Positions 54,799 through 63,748 of a stretch of DNA of 64,000 nucleotides are shown here, one piece after another. Each line of letters opens with the position of its first letter. Position 1 is the stretch's first letter. The stretch is taken from the NCBI RefSeq assembly GCF_001303895.1, contig NZ_LJSD01000011.1, forward strand, positions 496,001-560,000, read 5' to 3'. Both the position numbers and the translations under genes were made by a program. The notes under the pieces are model-generated. The model was not told the DNA's origin, made no database searches, and saw only the letters and a list, made by a program, of their open reading frames with translations. The DNA is from Mesorhizobium sp. 1M-11 (GTDB lineage: Bacteria; Pseudomonadota; Alphaproteobacteria; Rhizobiales; Rhizobiaceae).

Positions 54799-55551
54799 CT
54801 ACTGCTGTTGCAGGCCGGTGATCATGGCGATGATCTCGTTCTTGTCAGTTTTCGCCGTTTCGCGCACGCCAATCTGCTTGCCGCGACGCAGCACGCAGAT
54901 GCGATCGGAGAGCCGGAAGACCTGATCGAGACTGTGGCTGATGATCAGGACACCGATGTTGCGCCGTTTCAGCGACAGGACGATTTCCTCGACCTTGGCG
55001 GTTTCGGCGACACCCAGCGCGGCCGTCGGTTCGTCGAGCAGGATCAGCTTGCTTGCCCAATGCGTGGCGCGCGCGATCGCTACGCCCTGCCGCTGGCCAC
55101 CTGACAGGTCGCGAATGGTGGCATGCGCGGAAGGGATGCGCACGTCGAGCTCTTTCACCAGTTTGTCGGTCTCCGCGATCATGCGGCGCCTGTCCAGCAG
55201 GCCGAAACCGTTCACCGGTTCCCTGCCCAGGAACATGTTCATGTAGACACTTTGCTGATCGGCAAGAGCGAGATCCTGATAGACCACCTCGATGCCGTGC
55301 GACCGCGCCATGGTGGCATTGGACATCGTCACCGTCTCGCCCTCGATGCTGATCGTACCCGAGGTCGGTGAATGGACGCCCGAGATGATCTTGATCAGCG
55401 TCGACTTGCCTGCACCGTTGTCGCCGACCAGGGCGACGATCTCGCCCGGATGGACTTCGAGCGAGAAGTTCTCGATCGCGGTGATGCCGCTGAACATCTT
55501 GTGGATGTCCTGCAGCTTGAGCACCGGTGCATTTGCCTCAGTGGGGGTCAT
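54799..55551 (-). CDS. Sugar-type ABC importer, ATPase with one ABC domain (FrcA-like)
   Basis: A 250-residue ATPase with a single nucleotide-binding domain: Walker A GDNGAGKST, Q-loop YQDLALADQQ, signature LSGGQRQGVAIARA and Walker B LILLDEPTAAL. Most RbsA-type ATPases have two fused domains; this half-size form is like FrcA of the rhizobial fructose importer. AGGAG lies upstream of the ATG. It is the last gene of the ROK-led cluster and lies 10 bases after the YhfX-like gene. Confidence 0.93.
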   Translation of the reverse strand: MTPTEANAPVLKLQDIHKMFSGITAIENFSLEVHPGEIVALVGDNGAGKSTLIKIISGVHSPTSGTISIEGETVTMSNATMARSHGIEVVYQDLALADQQSVYMNMFLGREPVNGFGLLDRRRMIAETDKLVKELDVRIPSAHATIRDLSGGQRQGVAIARATHWASKLILLDEPTAALGVAETAKVEEIVLSLKRRNIGVLIISHSLDQVFRLSDRICVLRRGKQIGVRETAKTDKNEIIAMITGLQQQ

Positions 55552-55561
55552 AACAAGTCTC

Positions 55562-56761
55562 CTAGACAGGCCAGGCGGCCGTCTCGCCAAAACCGGTTTC
55601 GATGGTCTCGACCTTCGGCTGGCCTTTCGAAATACCGGAAACGCCGACGACAAAGGCGCGGGTGACGAAAGCCTGCCCACGGAAGCCGAACACTGCGGTA
55701 TCGCCCGGTTTGGGCGCCGATGGACCGGTGGCGTCGATCATCGCGTAATAGTCGATCGCCGAGGGCGGCGGCACCTCGACACTGCGCAAGGCCGTTGCCG
55801 CCACAGTAGGCTCGGCGCCAACCAGTGCTTTCACGTCATAGTCCGGGAAGATCGGATCGATGTAGAAACCACCACCCAGGCAATAGGCCTTGCCGCCCGC
55901 AAGATGCGACACCTCGGTGAGGTAAAGCACCGCCGGCAGCTCCGGCAGATCCTCCATCACATGCAGTGCAGTCGTGCCGTGTAGGCCGTTGCCGGGTTCG
56001 CACTGGGTAGCCCCTGCGTCGGCAAGCGCCTGCAGCATCACCGCGGAGGTGGTGCCGGGCGCATTGATCTCGATATCCTTGCAGCCGGATTTCGCCAACG
56101 TCTCGGCGGCCTTCGACAGTGTCGAGAGATTGTGCGTCGGGAGGACCTTGCGCGTTGCCTGGTCGAACAGCAGGGCCGGGAATGTGGTGATGCCGGCGAA
56201 ACGTCCTCCGTCCAGCGCGTCCAGGCGGTTGGCCACCGCAGTGATATCTGCTGCGTCATAGCCGCCCTCATGACCGCGATAGAACGTGTCTCCCTCGGCG
56301 CGGATGCGCGCCAGCAGATCTTGGGTGTATCCAGCAGCTTTCGCGCCGGCAGCGGCCTCACCGGCCTTGCTGTCGTTGAAGACCGTCCAATAGTCGGGCG
56401 CGAACGCCTTTGCCGCGGCCGCAGCCTCGTGGCGTGCGACCTGCTGCAGGTGTCCGAGATGGCCGAGCTTCAGGCCGGCCTTGTGAGTGGCGCGTGCGCA
56501 AGCCATGTCGACGGCGACTGCACGATCGATGCCACCGCGCTTGACTGCCTGGCAAAATGAGCTCGAGCGGCCGACCTGCTTGGTCATCGCGAAGGTCTTC
56601 AGCCCGAGCCGCGCCGCCTCGTCGGAGAGCACGCGGGCATTGCGTTCGACCGTATCCAGGTCGAGTACATAGGCGTTCACCGGGATCTTCCCCTGCTGAT
56701 GCAAGGCCATCGCGGCTTCGATGAAAGCCGGATTGCGGCGGCGCAGAACGTCGAGAAACAT
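55562..56761 (-). CDS. YhfX-like PLP-dependent enzyme (alanine racemase N-terminal fold)
   Basis: A 399-residue protein of the YhfX group, fold-type III PLP enzymes related to alanine racemase. The N-terminus FLDVLRRRNPAFIEAAMALH is characteristic, YVLDLDTVERNARVL opens the barrel, and Lys61 in KTFAMTKQVGRS is the probable PLP lysine. E. coli yhfX belongs to a poorly understood cluster, and its substrate is unknown. Here it sits between the permease and the ATPase of a sugar-type importer (10 bases on each side), so it probably acts on the imported compound, as racemase, epimerase or lyase. Confidence 0.88.
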   Translation of the reverse strand: MFLDVLRRRNPAFIEAAMALHQQGKIPVNAYVLDLDTVERNARVLSDEAARLGLKTFAMTKQVGRSSSFCQAVKRGGIDRAVAVDMACARATHKAGLKLGHLGHLQQVARHEAAAAAKAFAPDYWTVFNDSKAGEAAAGAKAAGYTQDLLARIRAEGDTFYRGHEGGYDAADITAVANRLDALDGGRFAGITTFPALLFDQATRKVLPTHNLSTLSKAAETLAKSGCKDIEINAPGTTSAVMLQALADAGATQCEPGNGLHGTTALHVMEDLPELPAVLYLTEVSHLAGGKAYCLGGGFYIDPIFPDYDVKALVGAEPTVAATALRSVEVPPPSAIDYYAMIDATGPSAPKPGDTAVFGFRGQAFVTRAFVVGVSGISKGQPKVETIETGFGETAAWPV

Positions 56762-56771
56762 GGTGGCTCCT

Positions 56772-57743
56772 TCAGCGGGACTTTTCGCGCAGTGATACGG
56801 CGACGGCTGCCAGGATGATGAGGCCTCTGACGATCATCTGGTCGGAGACCGACAGGCCCATGAGGATGAGGCCGTTGTTGAGCATGCCCATCATCAGCGA
56901 GCCGACCAGCGCGCCGATGATCGAGCCTCTGCCGCCGTTCAGCAGCGTGCCGCCCACGATGACGGCGGCAATGACGGTCATCAGATCGGTTTCGCCGAGC
57001 GTATATTTGGCGGCCTGCAGGCGGCCGGCATAGAGCAGGCCGGCAAGGCCCGCGAGAGTGCCACTGATGGCCATGACAGCCAACCTGATGCGCGGCACGC
57101 TGATGCCGGATACGCTGGCAGCGCGAGCATTGTCGCCGGTCGCCAGAACATGGGCGCCGAAACGGGTCTCACGATAGATGATGTGGCCAATGGCGACGGC
57201 GATTGCCGTCCACCAGATCAGCGATGGGATGCCAAGGAAGACACCCGAGCCGAAGAAGCCGGTGAAGACACTGTCGGTGACCGGGATGGAACGCAGGTCC
57301 GTCATCGATCGCGATACACCCGCAAACAACCCCAGCGTCGCCAGGGTGACCAGGAAGGACGGCAGCTTGACATAGGCAACCAGCGCGCCATTGATCAGGC
57401 CGATCAGCAGGCCGGCACCGAGACCGGCCAGGACGCCTGCGACAAGACCATACTGGCCAAGTGTCACCGCTGCGGCCAAGGCAGCCACCGCGACTGTCGA
57501 ACCGATCGAAAGGTCGATCTCCCCTGCCGACATGACGAAGACGAGGCCGATCGCCATGATCGTGGCCGGCGCGGTCTGCAGCACGATGTTGGAGAGGTTC
57601 CGGACCGTCAGGAACCCGCTGTCCTTCAGCACCACGGCGAAGAACAGGAAAATGGCCAGGAAGCCAAGATAGACGACATATTGCTGCAGGTTGAAGCGAT
57701 TGGCCAAGCCTTGGCCGACAGCACTCGTATTGGCACTGGACAT
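56772..57743 (-). CDS. Sugar-type ABC importer, permease (RbsC/FrcC-like)
   Basis: A 323-residue permease of the CUT2 family with about ten hydrophobic segments: IGLVFVMSAGEIDLSIGSTV is the family hallmark, and AVIVGGTLLNGGRGSIIGAL another. GGAGG lies seven bases before the ATG at 57743 (a second ATG at 57746 is equally possible). It is the only permease of the cluster and would serve two binding proteins. Confidence 0.93.
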   Translation of the reverse strand: MSSANTSAVGQGLANRFNLQQYVVYLGFLAIFLFFAVVLKDSGFLTVRNLSNIVLQTAPATIMAIGLVFVMSAGEIDLSIGSTVAVAALAAAVTLGQYGLVAGVLAGLGAGLLIGLINGALVAYVKLPSFLVTLATLGLFAGVSRSMTDLRSIPVTDSVFTGFFGSGVFLGIPSLIWWTAIAVAIGHIIYRETRFGAHVLATGDNARAASVSGISVPRIRLAVMAISGTLAGLAGLLYAGRLQAAKYTLGETDLMTVIAAVIVGGTLLNGGRGSIIGALVGSLMMGMLNNGLILMGLSVSDQMIVRGLIILAAVAVSLREKSR

Positions 57744-57789
57744 CATTCTTCCTCCGGAAAGGCAGGGGCAGCCAGCCCCTGCATCCTTG

Positions 57790-58854
57790 TTACTTCGTGG
57801 CTTCCGCGATGCTTTCGGGCATGGCCTTGTGAAGCGACTTCTTCCAGCCTTCGGCGACGGTCTCCTTGGTGACGGCAAGCGAGTCGACCACCAGGAAGGG
57901 CTCTGCCCCCCTACCAACCAGGGAGCCGGCCGCAGCACGCGCGACGGTGACGCCGATGTCGTAGGCTTCGTCGGCCACCAGCGCTGCGATGTTGCCGCCC
58001 TTGACCATATCGAGCGCAGCTGGTTCGTTGAGGTCCAGCGTAACGATCCTGGTGTGGGTGTTGCCAGCGTTGCGCAGCGTCGAAAGCACGCTGAGCGCAG
58101 GCTCCGCCCAGGTCACATAGATGCCGTCGAGATCCGGGTTCTGGGTGACCATCGCCTGGGCGATTTCCTCGGCGCGCGCCGGGTCGGCCATGCCGGCTTC
58201 CGCGACGATCTTCATATCAGGATAGTCTTTCTCGATCGTCGACTTGAAGGCGCCGTCACGCTGGTTGGTGACGTAGAAATCCGCGTCGTGGAAGATGTAG
58301 CCGACCTTGCCCTTCTTACCCAGCGCCTCGGCCATGGCGATGCCAGCCTTGTTGCCCATCTGGAACAGGTCGTCCGAAACGATGGTGACGTAGTCCTTGC
58401 CATGTTCGTAGCCGGCCGGCGAATTGTCGACGAAAGCCAGTTTGACGCCGGCAGCGCGTGCCGGGTCGTAGACGCTTGCCGCACTTGCCGGATCGACCGG
58501 CAACGAGACGATGATCGAAGGCTTCTTGGCCAGCACCGTCTCCACGTCGGCCTTCTGGCGGGCACCGTCGAAGCTGGCGTCCGTCTGGGCAACGACTTCG
58601 ATGCCGAGGCGCTTGAACTCGTCCTGCGCACCGCGGTTCACCGCGTTGGTGTATTCGCTCATTTCGTGCCAGACCAGCGCGGCGGTGAACTTGCCGTCCC
58701 TGATCTTCTGTTCCTGTTCCTGGCTCAGCGTCATGCTGGCTGCCGGCGTCGGCTTTTCACCGTGCGGACCGGTGGTCACGCCGTCGGCGGCAAAAGCGGA
58801 TGTCGCCGCCACCAGACCCGCAAACAGCGCGAAACTCTTGAATTTCATCGACAT
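57790..58854 (-). CDS. Sugar-type ABC binding protein, paralogue B
   Basis: A 354-residue periplasmic binding protein of the peripla_BP_4 (ribose/fructose-type) family. Signal peptide FKSFALFAGLVAATSAFA, then the core GKFTAALVWHEMSEYTNAVN and PSIIVSLPVDPASAASVY, and NPDLDGIYVTWAEPALSVLS. AAGGGAT precedes the ATG at 58854. It is a close paralogue of the next gene upstream; in a ~70-residue stretch from KVGYIFHDA to YVTWAEP I count only about 12 differences. Diverged pockets would widen substrate range. Confidence 0.92.
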   Translation of the reverse strand: MSMKFKSFALFAGLVAATSAFAADGVTTGPHGEKPTPAASMTLSQEQEQKIRDGKFTAALVWHEMSEYTNAVNRGAQDEFKRLGIEVVAQTDASFDGARQKADVETVLAKKPSIIVSLPVDPASAASVYDPARAAGVKLAFVDNSPAGYEHGKDYVTIVSDDLFQMGNKAGIAMAEALGKKGKVGYIFHDADFYVTNQRDGAFKSTIEKDYPDMKIVAEAGMADPARAEEIAQAMVTQNPDLDGIYVTWAEPALSVLSTLRNAGNTHTRIVTLDLNEPAALDMVKGGNIAALVADEAYDIGVTVARAAAGSLVGRGAEPFLVVDSLAVTKETVAEGWKKSLHKAMPESIAEATK

Positions 58855-58915
58855 CGTTTCATCCCTTGTGAGGCGAGTTGAAGGACCCCGCGGCGTAAGC
58901 CGCAAGGCGACCGCG

Positions 58916-59977
58916 CTACTTCGCGGCGTCGAGCACCGTTTTCGGCGCGTCGCGATTGAGCGATTCCTTCCAGCCGTCGGCGACGTTTTCCTTCGTCACG
59001 GTCAGCGCAGGCGCAACCACGAAAGCCGGCGTCTGCTGACCCAGCAGCGATTTCATGCCGGCTGCGGCCATGGCCCGGCCAAGCTCGTAGGCCTTGTCGG
59101 CGACAAGTGCTGTGACATTGCCACCCTTGACCATGTCGAGCGCGACCGGCTCGGCAAGATCAAGCGTAACGATCTTGGTCTTTGCATTGCCGGCCGAGCG
59201 CAGCGCCGAAAGAACGCCGTCTGCGGGTTCGGCCCAGGTCACGTAGATGCCGTCGAGATCCGGGTTCTGAAGCAGCATCGCATTGGCAATCTCTTCGGCA
59301 CGTGCCGGATCTGAAATACCCTTTTCGGCGACGATCTTGATGTCGGGATAGCTCTTCTCGATGGTGGTCTTGAACGCCTGGTCACGCTGGTTGGTCACGT
59401 AATAGGTGGCATCGTGGAAAATGTAGCCGACCTTGCCTTTGCTGCCGATCGCCTTGGCCAGCGCATCGGCCGCCTGCTTGCCCATCTGGAACAAGTCATC
59501 GGTGACGATCGAAGCGTAGTCGCCGCCCTGCTTGTAGCCGCTGGGCACATTGGAAAGGAACACCAGCCTGGTGCCGTCCTTCACCGCCTGACGGAATGCT
59601 TCGGCGGAGGTGACCGGATCGAGTGGCAGCGCCAGGATGACATTCGGCTTGGCAGCCAGCGCCGTTTCGATGTCACTGCGCTGGCGAGCCGCGTCAAAAC
59701 CCGCATCCGTGGTCACCGCAATATCGACGCCGGCACGCGCGAATTCGTCCTTGGCACCTGCCGAGACTGCATTGGTGAAATCCGAAGAGGTATGCCAAAG
59801 CAGGGCTGCCTTGTAGCCCTTGCCTTTCAGCGCGCCGATATCGGCGTCGCTGAGCTTGACTTCGGCGCTCGGGGTAGCGGCTTCACCGGCAGGCCCGACC
59901 GTTTGCGCGAAGGTGGCGCCCGTCACCAGCGTCAGGCCGCCTGCCAGCGCAGTAGCCAATAGTTTCTTCAAGATCAT
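58916..59977 (-). CDS. Sugar-type ABC binding protein, paralogue A
   Basis: A 353-residue periplasmic binding protein, tandem paralogue of the one at 57790. It has a signal peptide (KKLLATALAGGLTLVTGATF) and core segments YKAALLWHTSSDFTNAVSAG, NVILALPLDPVTSAEAF and NPDLDGIYVTWAEPADGVLS. GGGAGGAAG lies upstream of the ATG. Both copies keep the same length and all domain boundaries, so neither looks like a pseudogene. It comes first in the operon after the M20 gene. Confidence 0.92.
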   Translation of the reverse strand: MILKKLLATALAGGLTLVTGATFAQTVGPAGEAATPSAEVKLSDADIGALKGKGYKAALLWHTSSDFTNAVSAGAKDEFARAGVDIAVTTDAGFDAARQRSDIETALAAKPNVILALPLDPVTSAEAFRQAVKDGTRLVFLSNVPSGYKQGGDYASIVTDDLFQMGKQAADALAKAIGSKGKVGYIFHDATYYVTNQRDQAFKTTIEKSYPDIKIVAEKGISDPARAEEIANAMLLQNPDLDGIYVTWAEPADGVLSALRSAGNAKTKIVTLDLAEPVALDMVKGGNVTALVADKAYELGRAMAAAGMKSLLGQQTPAFVVAPALTVTKENVADGWKESLNRDAPKTVLDAAK

Positions 59978-60013
59978 TTCTTCCTCCCTTTGTTGTTCGT
60001 TAGAATTTCAGGA

Positions 60014-61273
60014 TCATTCGAAGACGCCGCAGTAGCGGGCCATGAAGGCGGCAAAGCCGACCACGCCGGCCAGATATTCCTCGACGTCCACATGCTCCTC
60101 GTAGGTATGGCAGTTGCGGATGTCGCCCGGCGCGCAATAGACGGCGGGAATACCGAGCCGATTCACGAAAAACGGCTGTTCCGACCAGAACGGAGCACCT
60201 TCGACAATCCCACGCCCGGCCATGGCGGCGGCCATCTCAGCCGACAGCATGCGCACCTCCCGAGCCGTTTCATCGATCTCGGCTGCGGTGCCGCCGAGCG
60301 CATGATCTCGACCGGCCGGATAGGAGAACTCCACCTGGATTTCCGGATCGGTGATGGCGTCGCGCACGGCCTTCTTGATATCGGCGGCCGCCACGTCGAG
60401 GGATTCACCCGGCAGCAATTTGCGGATCAGCGACAACGAGCAGCGCTCCGGCACGGCGATGTAGCCACCACCGGTCAGACCGGTGATCAGCAGGAAGCTG
60501 CGTCCGACCAGCTTGTGTTCGGCACGCGCGGCGACCTCATCGGAGTGTTTCCAAAGCGCGGTCATCGCAGCGTGGCTGGCGCGCAGCGCGTCCTTGCCCA
60601 GTTCCGGCACGCCGAAATAGGCGGATTTGCCGGTGATCGCGATGTCGGTGATGAAGAAGCCGATCTGCGCCGGATAGACCGAAAGGCGGGTGGGTTCGAC
60701 ATAGACGGTGAAGTCCGGACGCTCCACTTCGCCCGCTTCGATGCGCGAGACGAAATGCTTGATGCCGGCGGACACGCCTGTGCCTGGCTGGCCGCTTTCC
60801 TCGTCGCCGATGAAGGCAAAGGCGACGTCGCCGGCCAGCTTGATCCCTGCCCTGTCCAGCAATGCAAGTGCCGCAAGAGATGCCGAAATGCCGGCCTTCA
60901 AGTCGCCGCTACCTCGCCCCCAGACCGCATCGTCAATCACGGGTGCGCCGAATGGGTCTTCGCGTTCCGTACCGGACCAATGTTCGCGCCAGCCATCGAC
61001 ATGGACCGTATCGGTATGACCGATGAACAGCAGGCGCTTGCCCTGCCCCGCTCCCTTGCGCTCCGCCCAGATGTTCGGGCGGCCAGGCAGGAATTCGGCC
61101 GTCTTCAAACCCGTCAGGCCGAGCGCATACATCTTGGCCTGAAGATAGGTGACGAAATTTGCCTCGTTGCCGGTGATGCTTTCCCGCTGCACGGCGCCCC
61201 GGAAAAGTGCCAGGGCCTCATCGCGATCGAGCGCGGCGCGCAGACGCCCGGTCAGATCATCCGCGATCGTCAT
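60014..61273 (-). CDS. M20-family metallohydrolase (ArgE/DapE-like deacylase or peptidase)
   Basis: A 419-residue zinc hydrolase. All metal ligands can be placed: FIGHTDTVHVDG (His, with catalytic Asp), GRGSGDLKAG (bridging Asp), GDEESGQPGTG (catalytic Glu and metal Glu), YVEPT and NCHTYEEHVDVEEY (His). Members remove acyl groups from N-acylated amino acids or cut small peptides. The ATG at 61273 overlaps the ROK stop (TGATG) and has GGGAGG upstream. It is followed by the two binding proteins, so it may process the imported conjugate. Confidence 0.9.
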   Translation of the reverse strand: MTIADDLTGRLRAALDRDEALALFRGAVQRESITGNEANFVTYLQAKMYALGLTGLKTAEFLPGRPNIWAERKGAGQGKRLLFIGHTDTVHVDGWREHWSGTEREDPFGAPVIDDAVWGRGSGDLKAGISASLAALALLDRAGIKLAGDVAFAFIGDEESGQPGTGVSAGIKHFVSRIEAGEVERPDFTVYVEPTRLSVYPAQIGFFITDIAITGKSAYFGVPELGKDALRASHAAMTALWKHSDEVAARAEHKLVGRSFLLITGLTGGGYIAVPERCSLSLIRKLLPGESLDVAAADIKKAVRDAITDPEIQVEFSYPAGRDHALGGTAAEIDETAREVRMLSAEMAAAMAGRGIVEGAPFWSEQPFFVNRLGIPAVYCAPGDIRNCHTYEEHVDVEEYLAGVVGFAAFMARYCGVFE

Positions 61274-62487
61274 CACACCGCCTCCCGAAGTGCCGCGCTC
61301 ATATTGGCGGGCGGCAGTGAAATCCGGCCGTCGGGCGCATTGACCCCGAAGAGCGAGTTGTGGAGCTGACCAAGACCAATCGCCGCCGCGCCCACGATCG
61401 CCGCGCGCGATCCGAGCTCGCCGGTCTCGACATTGACCGGATAGGGGAAACAGAGCGGCAGCAAGGCTCTCACCCGCGCCAGCATTTCCGGACGCAGGCC
61501 GATCGACCCGCCGAGAATGACCTTTTCCGGGTTGGCGATGGCGGCAATGGCGGCGATGCCGCGGGTCAGATAGCGCGCGGTTTCGTCCAGAACGCTCAGC
61601 GCGGTCTCGTCCCCGGCGTCAGCCTTCTCGAAGATGCCCGGCACGCCAAGCCGCTCGCCGGAAAGAGCTGCATAGCGCTCGACGATGCCGTGTGAAGCGA
61701 CAACGCGCTCGAAGGCACCGGTGCGCAGAGATTCCGCTTCGAAAGGGTCGGCGCCCATGGGCAGGAAACCCAGCTCGCCGGCGGCGTTGATGGCGCCGCG
61801 CACCAGATGGCCTCCGACCATCAGCCCGGAGCCGACGCCGGTGCCCAGCGCGATATAAGCGAGATTGTCGATGCCTTGTCCCTGGCCCAGCCAATTCTCG
61901 CCGAGAACGGCCAGGTTCACGTCATTCTCGAGCATCGTGTCGAAGCCGAAGCCGAGCTCGAATGCCGCGACCACGTCCATCGTGTCGAAGCCGGCGATGT
62001 TAGGCGCCATGAGCACACGGCCGGTCGCATTGTCCGGCGCACCTGGGACACCGATCACCGCCAGGCGGATCTTCTTGCGAGGAATTCCGCGGCGCGACGC
62101 CGCCTGGAACGCCAGCGCGACGATCTGGTCGACGATGTGCTGACCGCCACGCGGATCGGTCGGCACGGTGTCCTCCGCGAATATCTGGCAGGCAAGGTCG
62201 GTGATCGCCACCCGCACCTTGGTGCCACCAAGATCGACGGCAACGATGTAGGCGGCATCGTAGACCAGTTCATAGGTGACAGCCGTGCGCCCGACGTGGC
62301 CGCTCGTGCGCCCCGTCTCCTGTACCCAGCCATCCTGCTCCAGGGTGCGCACGATCTCCGAGATCGTCTGCTTGGAAAGTCCGGTCTGCTTGGCAATGGA
62401 AGCGCGCGAGATCGGCCCGCCCTGCACGACCGCCTCCATGACCGAGCGCTGTGAGAACCGTCGGGAAATGCGCAGGCTATCGCTCAC
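61273..62487 (-). CDS. ROK-family transcriptional regulator
   Basis: A 404-residue ROK repressor: HTH at the N-terminus (RASIAKQTGLSKQTISEIVR), then a sugar-kinase-like domain with VAVDLGGTKVRVAITD and LGTGVGSGLMVGGHLVRG. The usual ROK zinc motif CxCGxxGC after GELGFLPMGADPF is absent, so the sensor probably binds ligand without zinc. It begins with GTG at 62487 and heads the cluster down to the ATPase at 54799; its stop overlaps the M20 start. It probably represses the whole operon until the substrate or a derivative binds. Confidence 0.92.
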   Translation of the reverse strand: MSDSLRISRRFSQRSVMEAVVQGGPISRASIAKQTGLSKQTISEIVRTLEQDGWVQETGRTSGHVGRTAVTYELVYDAAYIVAVDLGGTKVRVAITDLACQIFAEDTVPTDPRGGQHIVDQIVALAFQAASRRGIPRKKIRLAVIGVPGAPDNATGRVLMAPNIAGFDTMDVVAAFELGFGFDTMLENDVNLAVLGENWLGQGQGIDNLAYIALGTGVGSGLMVGGHLVRGAINAAGELGFLPMGADPFEAESLRTGAFERVVASHGIVERYAALSGERLGVPGIFEKADAGDETALSVLDETARYLTRGIAAIAAIANPEKVILGGSIGLRPEMLARVRALLPLCFPYPVNVETGELGSRAAIVGAAAIGLGQLHNSLFGVNAPDGRISLPPANMSAALREAV

Positions 62488-62501
62488 AAAGGCCTCATTA
62501 A

Positions 62502-62522
62502 TTCGTTCTGTTACCGAACTTA
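62502..62522 (-). promoter_or_regulatory. Candidate ROK operator
   Basis: GTTC (62505-62508) and GAAC (62516-62519) form an inverted pair spaced by seven bases in an AT-rich stretch just before the ROK start. Short GTTC/GAAC-type inverted sites are common for rhizobial ROK repressors. The evidence is limited to this single site. Confidence 0.4.
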
Positions 62523-62746
62523 TTATGCCAAAAGGGAGACGTCAATCGGGTTTCTCACGCGCCTTTCCACCTGCCCGAGAAGTCAAAACTTCAATAAAAT
62601 CAATAGAATATTTTCAATCCAGGTGGACTTGGTATCGCGGATCACAAAACGACCCTGGGGCACGCATCCTAATTTGAACAAAGGCGCGGTGGTCGTTACG
62701 GCCGTTCACGATGCCCTTCGCTCATAAACCCGAACAGAGACCGGCC

Positions 62747-63748
62747 TCATTTAAGCGTTGGGAAATGACATGCGATCCTGCGACCGGAGCGATGTTCGGT
62801 GAGCGCAGGTCGTTCGACACGGCATTTGTCCACTGCAATCGGACATCTTGGATGGAACCGGCATCCGGATGGTGGGTTGAGCGGGCTCGGCACATCGCCT
62901 GTCAGGATGATGCGCCTGCGCTGCCCGCTCGGCGTCGTTTCCACCACCGGAACAGCCGAGATCAGTGCCTGGCTGTAGGGATGGGCAGGCGTTGCAAACA
63001 GCTCTTCCGCCGGACCTTCTTCGACGATCGAACCGAGATACATGACCGCAATGCGGGTCGAAACCTGGCGGACCACTGACAGATCGTGAGCGATGAAGAT
63101 GTAGGTGAGCTTGAGCTTCTCCTGGAGATCGGCCAGCAGGTTGACGATCTGGGCCTGCACAGACACGTCGAGCGCCGAGACGGGTTCGTCCAGCACGACC
63201 AGGTCGGGGTTGAGCGCGATGGCGCGGGCGATGCCGACACGCTGCCGCTGACCGCCGGAGAATTCGTGCGGATAGCGCATCACGTGATCCGGCAGCAGCC
63301 CGACGAGGTCGAAGAGCTCGGCGACCCGCTTGGTGATTTCTCGAGAAGACAGTTTCGTGTGGATGCGCAGCGGCTCTGCGACGAGATCACCTACCCTGCG
63401 TCGCGGATTGAGCGAGGCCGACGGATCCTGGAAAACCATCTGCAGGCGCCGCCGGAAAGGCCTGAGTTCCGCCAGCGATTTCGCGGTGATGTCATCACCC
63501 TCGAAAAGCAACTGGCCGTCGGTAATGTCGTAGAGCCTGACAAGACAGCGCGCCAATGTTGACTTGCCGCATCCCGACTCCCCGACCAGTCCAACGGTTT
63601 CGCCATGCTGGACGGTCAGCGAAACGTTGTCGACGGCATGGACTGTTCGCCTGCCTTGCGACGAAAAGCGCGTGCCGATGGAGAACCGCTTGCTGAGTTC
63701 ACGCGTTTCGAGAATTGGCCGGTCTTTTTCGATCATCTGCCCGCTCAT
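62747..63748 (-). CDS. Oligopeptide/dipeptide ABC importer, ATPase 2 (DppF/OppF-like)
   Basis: A 333-residue ATPase: Walker A GESGCGKSTLARC, Q-loop MVFQDPSASLNPR, signature FSGGQRQRVGIARAIAL, Walker B LVVLDEPVSALD and the C-terminal oligopeptide-transporter domain with SGCRFHPRCPIAVDKC, whose cysteines may bind an iron-sulfur cluster. The start at 63748 overlaps the stop of the partner ATPase (ATGA). The rest of the importer lies beyond the window edge. The gene runs toward the ROK-led cluster on the same strand. Confidence 0.94.
   Translation of the reverse strand: MSGQMIEKDRPILETRELSKRFSIGTRFSSQGRRTVHAVDNVSLTVQHGETVGLVGESGCGKSTLARCLVRLYDITDGQLLFEGDDITAKSLAELRPFRRRLQMVFQDPSASLNPRRRVGDLVAEPLRIHTKLSSREITKRVAELFDLVGLLPDHVMRYPHEFSGGQRQRVGIARAIALNPDLVVLDEPVSALDVSVQAQIVNLLADLQEKLKLTYIFIAHDLSVVRQVSTRIAVMYLGSIVEEGPAEELFATPAHPYSQALISAVPVVETTPSGQRRRIILTGDVPSPLNPPSGCRFHPRCPIAVDKCRVERPALTEHRSGRRIACHFPTLK

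Noticed and set aside
57691..58881. Long plus-strand frame opposite binding protein B
   Set aside because: Same cause: shadow of a real gene in high-GC DNA, with no domain.
59990..61369. Long plus-strand frame opposite the M20 gene
   Set aside because: Shadow of the M20 hydrolase gene, whose metal ligands are intact.
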